Of a stretch of 6,314 nt of DNA, positions 1 to 5,040 are shown piece after piece; the stretch's first letter is position 1; the number at the start of each line of letters is the position of its first letter. The notes under the pieces were generated by a model. It had not been told where the DNA came from, searched no databases, and worked only from the letters and a program-made list of their open reading frames with translations. The translations under genes and the position numbers were made by a program. Origin of the DNA: Acidobacteriota bacterium (GTDB lineage: Bacteria > Acidobacteriota > Thermoanaerobaculia > Multivoradales > JAHEKO01); NCBI GenBank assembly GCA_027296385.1, contig JAPUJD010000336.1, forward strand, positions 1 through 6,314, given 5' to 3'.

Positions 1-225
1 CCCAACCTCCTCGTCACCACGGGTTTACACGACTCTCAAGTGCAGTACTGGGAGCCGGCCAAGTACGTCGCCCGGTTGCGCGCCACCAAGACCGACGACA
101 ACGTGCTGCTGCTCAAGACCAACATGGAAGCCGGCCATGGCGGAGCTACCGGACGGTTCAAGCAGCACCGCGAGACGGCGCTGACCTACGCCTTCCTGTT
201 GGATCTGGCGGGGATCAGGGACTAG
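1..225 (+). CDS. ptrB: Oligopeptidase B (protease II), C-terminal fragment
   Basis: The window opens inside this gene; 74 codons and a TAG stop are visible in frame 1, and the start lies upstream of base 1. The product is a serine peptidase of the prolyl oligopeptidase family (S9A) that cuts short peptides after Arg or Lys, usually in the cytoplasm or periplasm. The visible part is the end of the alpha/beta-hydrolase domain. LVTTGLHDSQVQYWEPAKYV closely matches the E. coli PtrB C-terminus as I remember it, and the following TKTDDNVLLLKT and AGHGGATGRF blocks also match. Asp in LHDSQ (visible residue 11) and His in AGHGG (visible residue 46) are the expected triad Asp and His; the Ser is outside the window. 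The chain ends soon after the last helix, slightly shorter than E. coli PtrB. A second in-frame TAG follows at once (226-228). The gene converges on the beta-barrel gene with a 16-nt gap. Confidence 0.95.
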   Translation, partial: PNLLVTTGLHDSQVQYWEPAKYVARLRATKTDDNVLLLKTNMEAGHGGATGRFKQHRETALTYAFLLDLAGIRD

Positions 226-241
226 TAGGTTTCGCCCGCGC

Positions 242-808
242 CTACCACTGCACGGCCAGGCCGAAGTTCAGCGCCGGGCCCGTCATGGTGATCCTCTGGT
301 CGAGGGGAAGCCCGAGATCGTCGCCCTCGGCCTCGGCGTCGACCTGGCGATAGAGCACCTCGGCGGACCCTTTCCAGGTCTGGTTGATCTGGAACTCGAG
401 GCCGACCTGGGCGTAGTAGCCGATCTCCGGGTCGATATCGACGCTGCGCGGTGCGCCGCCGGTGATGGTGGTTTCGACGTTGAAGTCGAAGACGATGTAG
501 CTCAAGCCGGCGCCGATGTAGGGGGTGACGGTCTTGCCGCGACCGAAGTTGCGATTGATGCCGAAGTCGATCGGCACCGCCTCGATCTCGTACACCTCTG
601 GAATCGGAGCGCTCACCAACTCTTCGTAGAGCGAGAAGCGAAGCTCGAACTCGACCGGACCGGACCCGAACTCGAGGTCGATGCCGATACCCTCGCCAGT
701 GTCGGTATCGTCCGGCGAATAGGAAGACACGAAGAAGCCGATGCTGCTGGCCGCGGCGGGCCCTGCGCACAGGGCGAGAACGAGCATTCCGAGAATCCAG
801 TTTTTCAT
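242..808 (-). CDS. Small outer-membrane beta-barrel (porin-like) protein
   Basis: The product has 188 residues and no close named relative that I recognise. Residues 1-20 (MKNWILGMLVLALCAGPAAA) form a Sec signal peptide with Lys2, a hydrophobic core and an AAA|S cleavage site. The mature part has alternating hydrophobic and polar stretches that can be read as about eight strands, near residues 23-32, 40-48, 52-64, 73-88, 93-112, 128-142, 145-158 and 173-188. Acidic, Gly- and Pro-rich turns separate them. VTPYIGAGLSYIVFDF (94-109) and the C-terminal LNFGLAVQW, ending in an aromatic residue, are typical of BAM-assembled barrels of the OmpW/OmpA-like 'porin family' type. Placement in the outer membrane and eight strands are inferred; function is unknown. 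The ATG at 806-808 was chosen because a GGAGG sits 6 nt before it and the signal peptide begins there; the frame stays open to 904, but that would add 32 residues in front of the signal peptide. It diverges from the dehydrogenase operon. Confidence 0.82.
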   Translation of the reverse strand: MKNWILGMLVLALCAGPAAASSIGFFVSSYSPDDTDTGEGIGIDLEFGSGPVEFELRFSLYEELVSAPIPEVYEIEAVPIDFGINRNFGRGKTVTPYIGAGLSYIVFDFNVETTITGGAPRSVDIDPEIGYYAQVGLEFQINQTWKGSAEVLYRQVDAEAEGDDLGLPLDQRITMTGPALNFGLAVQW

Positions 809-814
809 CAGGCG

Positions 815-819
815 CCTCC
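815..819 (-). promoter_or_regulatory. Shine-Dalgarno of the beta-barrel gene
   Basis: On the minus strand GGAGG lies 6 nt before the ATG at 806-808. It is the clearest ribosome-binding site in the window and fixes the start at 808 over the upstream in-frame start at 904. Confidence 0.75.
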
Positions 820-851
820 GTTGTCTGTCTACTTGTCCGACATTCGCGACG

Positions 852-880
852 ATTCTCAAGGAATCCTTGAAGGATTGCAA
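852..880 (-). promoter_or_regulatory. Candidate sigma70-type promoter of the beta-barrel gene
   Basis: On the minus strand TTGCAA (875-880, 4/6 to the -35 consensus) is followed after exactly 17 nt by GAGAAT (852-857, 4/6 to the -10 consensus). Transcription would start near 845, giving a leader of about 37 nt that includes the GGAGG. The match is moderate and was found by eye; overlap with the inverted repeats at 856-876 suggests regulation. Confidence 0.35.
856..876. repeat. Two overlapping perfect inverted repeats (operator-like)
   Basis: TCAAGGA-A-TCCTTGA (856-870) is a perfect 7-bp inverted repeat around one base. AATCCTT-G-AAGGATT (862-876) is a second one, sharing its left arm with the right half of the first. 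Together they give AAGGA/TCCTT/AAGGA with a regular spacing. This is the kind of array a dimeric regulator could bind in two registers. It lies in the spacer of the candidate beta-barrel promoter, so a bound protein would probably repress. The regulator is not identifiable from the window. Confidence 0.5.
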
Positions 881-923
881 CCCAAGGGTGCACAGACACA
901 GCACTTTTCAAAGAGGCCAGAAA

Positions 924-939
924 CCATTGTATACAATGG
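924..939. promoter_or_regulatory. 16-bp perfect palindrome, GntR/FadR-like operator candidate
   Basis: CCATTGTATACAATGG is its own reverse complement over all 16 bases. Its TTGTATACAA core resembles sites bound by FadR-subfamily GntR regulators of organic-acid and acyl-CoA metabolism. This is family knowledge recalled without a search. The palindrome ends 6 nt before the ATG of the dehydrogenase operon and contains its likely -10 box, so a bound regulator would block initiation. It is also upstream of the divergent barrel gene. No regulator gene is in the window. Confidence 0.55.
932..937 (+). promoter_or_regulatory. -10 box of the dehydrogenase operon (leaderless transcript likely)
   Basis: TACAAT is 5/6 to the -10 consensus and ends 8 nt before the ATG at 946, so transcription should start at or within a couple of bases of the start codon. 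No purine-rich ribosome-binding site exists in 940-945 (GCGCCC). The best-spaced -35 candidates (around 908-915) are poor, which would fit an activator or an atypical promoter. Confidence 0.5.
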
Positions 940-947
940 GCGCCCAT
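936..947. repeat. 12-bp palindrome overlapping the start codon
   Basis: ATGGGCGCCCAT is a perfect palindrome sharing ATGG (936-939) with the 16-bp palindrome before it and covering the first two bases of the ATG at 946. The result is an alternating series CCAT, ATGG, CCAT with two nested dyads. Confidence 0.5.
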
Positions 948-1980
948 GCGAGCCTTCAGGATTAGCCGTCACGGAGGACCCGAGGTCCTCGAGTGGGTCG
1001 AGCTGCCGACGCCTGAACCGGCGCCCGAAGAGGTGTTGGTGCGCGTGCGCGCCTGTGCCCTCAACCGACTCGATCTCTGGGTCCGTAACGGCGTCCCGGG
1101 GCACGAGTTTCCGCTGCCGCTGATCCCCGGCAGCGAGATCGCCGGGGAGGTCGCCGCGGTCGGTGCGGTGGTGCGCGGCGTCGAGGTCGGAGCATCGGTG
1201 CTGCTCGCCCCGGGAGTGTCCTGCGGCCGGTGTGATCGTTGTCTCGGTGGCGAGGACATGCTCTGCCGGGAATTCGGGCTCCTGGGTGAAGACCGCGACG
1301 GCGGCTACGCCGAGGCCATCGTCGTGCCAGGGCGTAATGTGCTGGCGCTGCCGCGCGGTCTCTCGTTCGCCGAGGCCGCTGCCCTGCCCCTCGTCTTCCT
1401 CACCGCCTGGCACATGCTGCAGACGCGAGCGGTCTTGCGGCCGTTCGAGGACGTGCTCATCCACGCCGCCGGCTCGGGCGTGTCGAGCGCCGCCATCCAG
1501 ATCGCCAAGCTGATCGGAGCCCGCCGTATCATCGTCACCGCCGGCAGCAAGGCTAAGCTCGTGCGAGCGCGCGAGTTGGGGGCGACGCACGCCATCAACT
1601 ACCGCCAGGACGATTTCGTCACGGCGGTACGCGAGATCACCGGCAAGAAGGGCGTCGACGTGATCCTCGATCACGTCGGCGGAGAGACCTTCGAGCGCAG
1701 TCTCCGCGTTCTGGGCTGGGGCGGTCGATTGGTGTTCTGCGGCGCGACCACGGCGCCCGAGGCCACGGTCAACCTGAGGGTCCTGTTCTTCAAGAACCAG
1801 TCGCTCCTCGGCTCGACCATGGGCACGCTGGCCGAGCTTCGGCGGCTGCTAGAGTTCGTCGAGGCCGGATCGCTCGCGCCGGTCGTCGATCGCACCCTGC
1901 CGCTCGAACGCGCTGTCGAGGCCCAGAGGGCACTCGAGAACCGCGAGCAATTCGGCAAGATCGTCCTGACGATGGATTGA
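946..1980 (+). CDS. Medium-chain dehydrogenase/reductase (quinone oxidoreductase / zinc-binding dehydrogenase)
   Basis: The 344-residue product is a cytoplasmic NAD(P)H-dependent MDR enzyme of usual family length. The GroES-like catalytic domain covers about 1-130 and 280-344, with the Rossmann domain between; AAGSGVSSAA (174-183) is the nucleotide-binding turn and LDHVGG (241-246) a later conserved block. Cys93, Cys96, Cys99 and Cys107 form the structural-zinc lobe of alcohol dehydrogenases. The catalytic-zinc ligands are absent: Asn40 replaces Cys, the usual GHE reads GSE with Ser63 for His, and no Cys occurs near 140-160. That pattern points to a zinc-independent reductase of a C=C or quinone bond rather than an alcohol dehydrogenase. 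With a hydroxyacyl-CoA dehydrogenase 11 nt downstream, enoyl-CoA reduction is a reasonable guess. The ATG start is set by the typical N-terminus MRAFRISRHGGPEVLEWVEL. It is first in its operon, with no Shine-Dalgarno and a palindrome up to the start. Confidence 0.9.
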   Translation: MRAFRISRHGGPEVLEWVELPTPEPAPEEVLVRVRACALNRLDLWVRNGVPGHEFPLPLIPGSEIAGEVAAVGAVVRGVEVGASVLLAPGVSCGRCDRCLGGEDMLCREFGLLGEDRDGGYAEAIVVPGRNVLALPRGLSFAEAAALPLVFLTAWHMLQTRAVLRPFEDVLIHAAGSGVSSAAIQIAKLIGARRIIVTAGSKAKLVRARELGATHAINYRQDDFVTAVREITGKKGVDVILDHVGGETFERSLRVLGWGGRLVFCGATTAPEATVNLRVLFFKNQSLLGSTMGTLAELRRLLEFVEAGSLAPVVDRTLPLERAVEAQRALENREQFGKIVLTMD

Positions 1981-1986
1981 GGGGAG
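1981..1986 (+). promoter_or_regulatory. Shine-Dalgarno of the 3-hydroxyacyl-CoA dehydrogenase gene
   Basis: GGGGAG begins directly after the upstream TGA and lies 5 nt before the ATG at 1992. It selects that ATG over the in-frame TTG at 1977, which overlaps the upstream stop and would add only five residues before the Rossmann strand. Confidence 0.65.
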
Positions 1987-1991
1987 CACCG

Positions 1992-2879
1992 ATGTCAGAG
2001 ATTCAGCGGATCGCCGTCCTCGGCGCCGGCACGATGGGCCTGGGCATCGCTCACGTCGCCGCCCTCGCCGGCTACGACACGCACCTCTACGACGTCGTGC
2101 CGGAGGCCCTCGAGGGGGCCGAGCGCCGCATTCACGCCAACCTCGACAAGGGCGTGGAGCGCGGCAAAGTCGAGGCCGAGCAGGCGGCGGCGGCCAAGGA
2201 GCGGCTCCACCTCGCGCGCGAGCTCGCCCCTGCCGTCGAGGCGAGCGACCTGGTGATCGAGGCGGCGCCGGAGTCGATCGAGCTCAAGATCGAGATCTTC
2301 GGCCAAGTCGTCGCCGCCTGCCCCGAACACGCCATCCTCAGCTCGAACACCTCGAGCCTCTCGATCACCGAGATGGCCGCCGCCACCGACCGTCCGGAGC
2401 GCTTCGCCGGCATGCACTTCTTCAACCCGGTCCACATCATGCGCCTGATCGAGCTGGTGCGCGGCCTCGAAACCGCACCCGAGACCATCGCGACTCTGCA
2501 AGCCGTGGGCGAGCGCATGGGCAAAGAGGTGGTGACGGTCAACGAGTCGCCTGGTTTCGTCACCAGCCGCATCAACGTCCTGATCGGCAACGAGGCGTTC
2601 CGGATGCTCGAGGCCGGCGTCGCCAGTGCGGAAGACATCGACAAGGCCCTCAAGCTCGGTCTCAACCATCCGATGGGCCCCTTCGAGATGGCCGACCTGG
2701 TGGGCCTCGACGTCCGCCTGTCGATTCTCGAGTACCTGCACCAGACCCTGGGCGACACCTACCGACCGACCGGCCTCATGGAACGCTACGTGAAGGCCGG
2801 CCGGCTCGGGCGCAAGACCGGACGCGGGGTCTACCGCTACGACGAGAGCGGTCGCCGCATCAGCGAAGAGGGCGGATGA
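1992..2879 (+). CDS. 3-hydroxyacyl-CoA (3-hydroxybutyryl-CoA type) dehydrogenase
   Basis: The 295-residue product is a monofunctional L-3-hydroxyacyl-CoA dehydrogenase of the PaaH/Hbd type, oxidising 3-hydroxyacyl-CoA to 3-ketoacyl-CoA with NAD+, or the reverse. The N-terminal Rossmann domain starts at once with VLGAGTMGLGIA (9-20). Asp34 at the end of strand two favours NAD over NADP. SSNTSSLSI (117-125) and FAGMHFFNPVHIM (138-150) carry the conserved Ser/Asn and catalytic His142; Glu154 in LIELV is its partner. The C-terminal helical domain includes ESPGFVTSRI (185-194) and HPMGPFEMADLVGLDV (226-241). All key residues are present and the length is normal (family about 280-295). It is the second gene of the operon: an 11-nt gap before it, and its TGA overlaps the next ATG (ATGA). 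Neighbouring reductases suggest work on acyl-CoA intermediates, but no thiolase or enoyl-CoA hydratase is in view, so direction and substrate are open. Confidence 0.94.
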   Translation: MSEIQRIAVLGAGTMGLGIAHVAALAGYDTHLYDVVPEALEGAERRIHANLDKGVERGKVEAEQAAAAKERLHLARELAPAVEASDLVIEAAPESIELKIEIFGQVVAACPEHAILSSNTSSLSITEMAAATDRPERFAGMHFFNPVHIMRLIELVRGLETAPETIATLQAVGERMGKEVVTVNESPGFVTSRINVLIGNEAFRMLEAGVASAEDIDKALKLGLNHPMGPFEMADLVGLDVRLSILEYLHQTLGDTYRPTGLMERYVKAGRLGRKTGRGVYRYDESGRRISEEGG

Positions 2880-3661
2880 GCGATCTCGAGGATCGGGTCG
2901 CCCTGATCACCGGCTCGAGCTCAGGTCTCGGCCTGGCCGCAGCCGAGGCTCTGGCGCGGCGCGGTGCTCGCATCGCCCTGTCGAGTCGCGGCGGAGCCAA
3001 GCTCGAGGCGGCTCGCGAACGGCTGGCCGTCGGCGGCTCGGAGGTCATCGCGGTGCCGGCGGACGTCCGTCAACCGGAGGATCTCGAGGAGTTGGTCGAC
3101 GAGGTCGAGGAAACACTCGGCCCGATCGACATCGTGGTACCCAACGGCGGCGGCCCCGTCGCCAAGCCGGCGCTCGAGCTCGACGAGGCCGACTGGCAGG
3201 CGGCTCTTCCCCTCACCCTGCTCTTCGTCCCCCGCCTCTGCCGGCTCATCGTCCCTGGCATGATCCGCCGCGGCTGGGGCCGCATCGTCGCCATCAACTC
3301 GGTCTCGGCGCGCCAACCGATCCCCAATCTGGCGCTGTCCAACGCCCTGCGACCCGCCGTGCTCGGCTACCTCAAGACCCTCGCTCTCGAGGTCGCCGCC
3401 GACGGCGTCACGGTCAACGCCGTCCTACCGGGCTACACGAGGACAGCACGCCAGATCGAGCTCGCCGAGATGCGGGCCGAACGGACCGGCATCGATCTCG
3501 AGGAGCTTCTCACCGCACCGGCCGCCGACACCGCGATTGGCCGTTTGGCAGAGCCCGAGGAGATCGGCAGCGTCGTCGGTTTTCTCTGCTCGCCCGAGGC
3601 CTCGTACATCACCGGTCAAGCGATCGCGGTCGAAGGCGGTTACCTCAAGGGCCTGTTCTAA
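2876..3661 (+). CDS. Short-chain dehydrogenase/reductase lacking the Tyr-x-x-x-Lys pair
   Basis: The 261-residue product has the classical SDR fold and length. TGSSSGLG (12-19) is the cofactor glycine motif and ADV (62-64) the adenine-contact Asp. NGGGP (90-94) stands where NNAG usually is, and GRIVAINSVSA (135-145) holds the active-site Ser region. The C-terminal part GRLAEPEEIGSVVGFL with ITGQAIAVEGG is typical of FabG-like SDRs. The catalytic segment is odd: where YxxSK should be, the protein reads LALSN (152-156), with Leu for Tyr and Asn for Lys, and the loop from Ser142 is about three residues short. LSNALRPAV followed by GYLKTLALEV is otherwise well preserved. I recall similar LSN-type SDRs annotated as oxidoreductases, so this is probably a divergent subfamily rather than a broken gene. 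Translation is coupled to the preceding gene by the ATGA overlap, with GAGGG 3 nt before the ATG. Substrate unknown. Confidence 0.88.
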   Translation: MSDLEDRVALITGSSSGLGLAAAEALARRGARIALSSRGGAKLEAARERLAVGGSEVIAVPADVRQPEDLEELVDEVEETLGPIDIVVPNGGGPVAKPALELDEADWQAALPLTLLFVPRLCRLIVPGMIRRGWGRIVAINSVSARQPIPNLALSNALRPAVLGYLKTLALEVAADGVTVNAVLPGYTRTARQIELAEMRAERTGIDLEELLTAPAADTAIGRLAEPEEIGSVVGFLCSPEASYITGQAIAVEGGYLKGLF

Positions 3662-3691
3662 GAGCTTTCCCGGTTAGGGGGCCCGAGCTCT
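3661..3691. terminator. Hairpin between convergent genes (possible bidirectional terminator)
   Basis: AGAGCT (3661-3666) pairs with AGCTCT (3686-3691), and inside it CCC (3669-3671) can pair with GGG (3679-3681) around a 7-nt loop. The structure fills almost the whole 31-nt gap between the SDR stop and the aminotransferase stop. There is no T-run on either side, so intrinsic termination would be weak; it may instead protect 3' ends or act with Rho. Confidence 0.35.
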
Positions 3692-3692
3692 C

Positions 3693-4982
3693 TCATCTGA
3701 CTCTGCCCTCTCGCGCTCCCCGCGCCAGCCGCTCCACCAGCTCAGGCAGATCGTCGGCCTTCACCGAGCAGAAGGCGATTCTCACGTAGCTCGGTTGAAT
3801 CGAGATGACACCGGTGTCGTGCCGCGCCAGCAGACGCTGGCGCAGGGCCTCGGGGTCGAGGCCGCTCGCCAACTCGAGAAGCGCGAAACACCCAGCGTTG
3901 AACGGCAGGGGTCGCATCAAACCCGAGTCGACACTCTGTAGCGCCTCGCGCAGCACAAGGTAGCGCCGCCCGAGCCGCCGCCTCACGGCTTCGACCTGCT
4001 CCTCGACGTCTGGCGCCATGAGCGCCTGATGCAGCAGCACCTGGCTGGTGGCCACCGGCGAACCGACGACCGCCCGCACCAGGCACTTGACCTTGCTCTC
4101 GAGGGCCTGAGCTATCTTGCTCGCGGGCTCAAACGGGAAGGTGAGAAAACCCACCCGGCCGCCGAAGAACGAGAACTCCTTGGTGCCACCGTCGATCTTG
4201 ACCGGCACGAGCTGCGGGTGTCGCCCGATGAGATCCCAGAAGAGGGAGCGCGCCGGCGCCTCCGCCTCGTAGACCAGCCCGGCGTAGGCGTCGTCGCACA
4301 ACACGACCAGAGGCCGGCGCTCGGCCTCGGCAAGGAGACCGGTCAGCAAAGCCGAGCGCTCGCTCGTGGTCGGCATGTAGCCGCCGGGATTCGATGGCAG
4401 GTTGAGGATGGCGACCGCGGGCGCACCCGCCGGCTCGCCGGCCAGGGCCTCGGGGATCGCCAACGGGTTGTAGGTCCCGTCACGGTATGCGGGGGCGGTC
4501 ACGATCCTCGCCCCGGTGCGGACGCCGAAGGTCTGTCGGTAGTTGCCCCAAAACGGCGCCGGTACCACTATGGCTCGACCCTCGCCGCCGAAAAGGTCAG
4601 CCGCCAGGGCCAAGCCGTGGGTCAGGCCGACGGTCACGAGCGGCTGGCTCGAGGGCAGCGCTCGGTCGACCCCACGGCGCTGCCAGCGGCGCCAGGCAGC
4701 GCGAACCTCCAGGATCCCTTGCACGGGGCTATAGAGCAGCGCCCGGTCGCTGGCAGCTTGCTCGAGCGCCAGGGCCTCGGCTACCGCCGGCAACGCCAGG
4801 GGACGGCCGGCACCGTCGGTAATCTGGCCGATGGTGCCGTTGTAGCGCATGCCTCTGGCCTCGGCCGCCTGGAAGGGAATGTCGGGTGGAAAGGCCACCC
4901 GGCGCCCGAGCGGCGAAAGAGCTGCCCACAGCGCCGGGCTGGCGTCGGCGATGGGCTCTCGGAGTCGATCGAGCTCGGTCAT
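3693..4982 (-). CDS. Class I/II pyridoxal-phosphate aminotransferase, substrate unknown
   Basis: The 429-residue product is a fold-type I PLP enzyme, probably cytoplasmic. In order: YNGTIGQITDGAGRPL (47-62), the substrate-facing N-terminal segment; YSPVQGILEVRAAW (84-97), the usual Y-x-P-x-G-x-x-x-L-R block; GLTHGLALAADLF (119-131); FWGNYRQTFGVRTGA (144-158), where Trp145 probably stacks on PLP; NLPSNPGGY (194-202), the PLP-contact Asn motif; CDDAYAGLVYE (229-239), with Asp230 for the pyridine N and Tyr233; GGTKEFSFFGGRVGFL (265-280), with Schiff-base Lys268 and phosphate-binding Arg276; and YVRIAF (399-404), with carboxylate-binding Arg401. All catalytic residues are present. The TIGQIT opening and FWGNY motif recall a class I/II branch found in Firmicutes and related bacteria whose substrate I cannot name. 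The ATG at 4980-4982 lacks a clear Shine-Dalgarno; TAGGCT ends 8 nt upstream, so a leaderless mRNA is possible. It is convergent with the operon and divergent from the sulfatase-like gene. Confidence 0.88.
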   Translation of the reverse strand: MTELDRLREPIADASPALWAALSPLGRRVAFPPDIPFQAAEARGMRYNGTIGQITDGAGRPLALPAVAEALALEQAASDRALLYSPVQGILEVRAAWRRWQRRGVDRALPSSQPLVTVGLTHGLALAADLFGGEGRAIVVPAPFWGNYRQTFGVRTGARIVTAPAYRDGTYNPLAIPEALAGEPAGAPAVAILNLPSNPGGYMPTTSERSALLTGLLAEAERRPLVVLCDDAYAGLVYEAEAPARSLFWDLIGRHPQLVPVKIDGGTKEFSFFGGRVGFLTFPFEPASKIAQALESKVKCLVRAVVGSPVATSQVLLHQALMAPDVEEQVEAVRRRLGRRYLVLREALQSVDSGLMRPLPFNAGCFALLELASGLDPEALRQRLLARHDTGVISIQPSYVRIAFCSVKADDLPELVERLARGAREGRVR

Positions 4983-5040
4983 GACGCCGCAGCCTAGCCC
5001 AAGCCAGAGCGAGTGTCAGCTGCGGGGTTAGGATCGACCC
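4983..5040. promoter_or_regulatory. Divergent 58-nt promoter region of aminotransferase and sulfatase-like genes
   Basis: Both flanking genes must be transcribed from here or from inside each other. On the plus strand TAGGAT (5029-5034, 4/6 to a -10 box) ends 6 nt before the GTG at 5041. On the minus strand TAGGCT (4991-4996) ends 8 nt before the ATG at 4982. No convincing -35 was found for either. AGGA (5030-5033), 7 nt before the GTG, could alternatively be a weak ribosome-binding site. A perfect 7-bp inverted repeat, CCGCAGC (4987-4993) and GCTGCGG (5019-5025), flanks the middle. Confidence 0.4.

Noticed and set aside
223..228. Tandem TAG TAG as a sign of stop-codon recoding in ptrB
   Set aside because: The protein ends where the family normally ends within a few residues, so the second TAG is at most a back-up stop.
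225..245. Small hairpin GTAGG/CCTAC across the gap between ptrB and the beta-barrel gene
   Set aside because: Only five pairs with an 11-nt loop and no T-run; it includes parts of both stop codons and is likely to be chance.
809..904. Upstream in-frame start at 904 for the beta-barrel gene
   Set aside because: It would put 32 residues before a clear signal peptide and ignore the GGAGG correctly spaced from the ATG at 808; it would also run through the inverted repeats and candidate promoter.
222..947. Minus-strand open frame of 241 codons overlapping the beta-barrel gene
   Set aside because: It is extremely Arg-rich and low in complexity, and lies in another frame of the same strand as a gene with a signal peptide, Shine-Dalgarno and barrel pattern. 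A GC-rich shadow.
856..1674. Long minus-strand open frame opposite the MDR gene
   Set aside because: Composition is His-, Arg- and Asp-rich without a fold pattern, and the plus strand encodes a well-recognised enzyme over the same span.
1977..1991. TTG at 1977 as start of the hydroxyacyl-CoA dehydrogenase
   Set aside because: It overlaps the upstream stop, adds five non-family residues, and the GGGGAG is spaced for the ATG at 1992.
1995..2741. 248-codon minus-strand open frame opposite the hydroxyacyl-CoA dehydrogenase
   Set aside because: An antisense shadow typical of high GC at third codon positions; no recognisable motifs, and the plus-strand protein is conserved throughout.
4029..4997. 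322-codon plus-strand open frame opposite the aminotransferase
   Set aside because: The minus strand has the full set of PLP-enzyme motifs; the plus-strand translation is Gly-, Arg- and Gln-rich with no family pattern.
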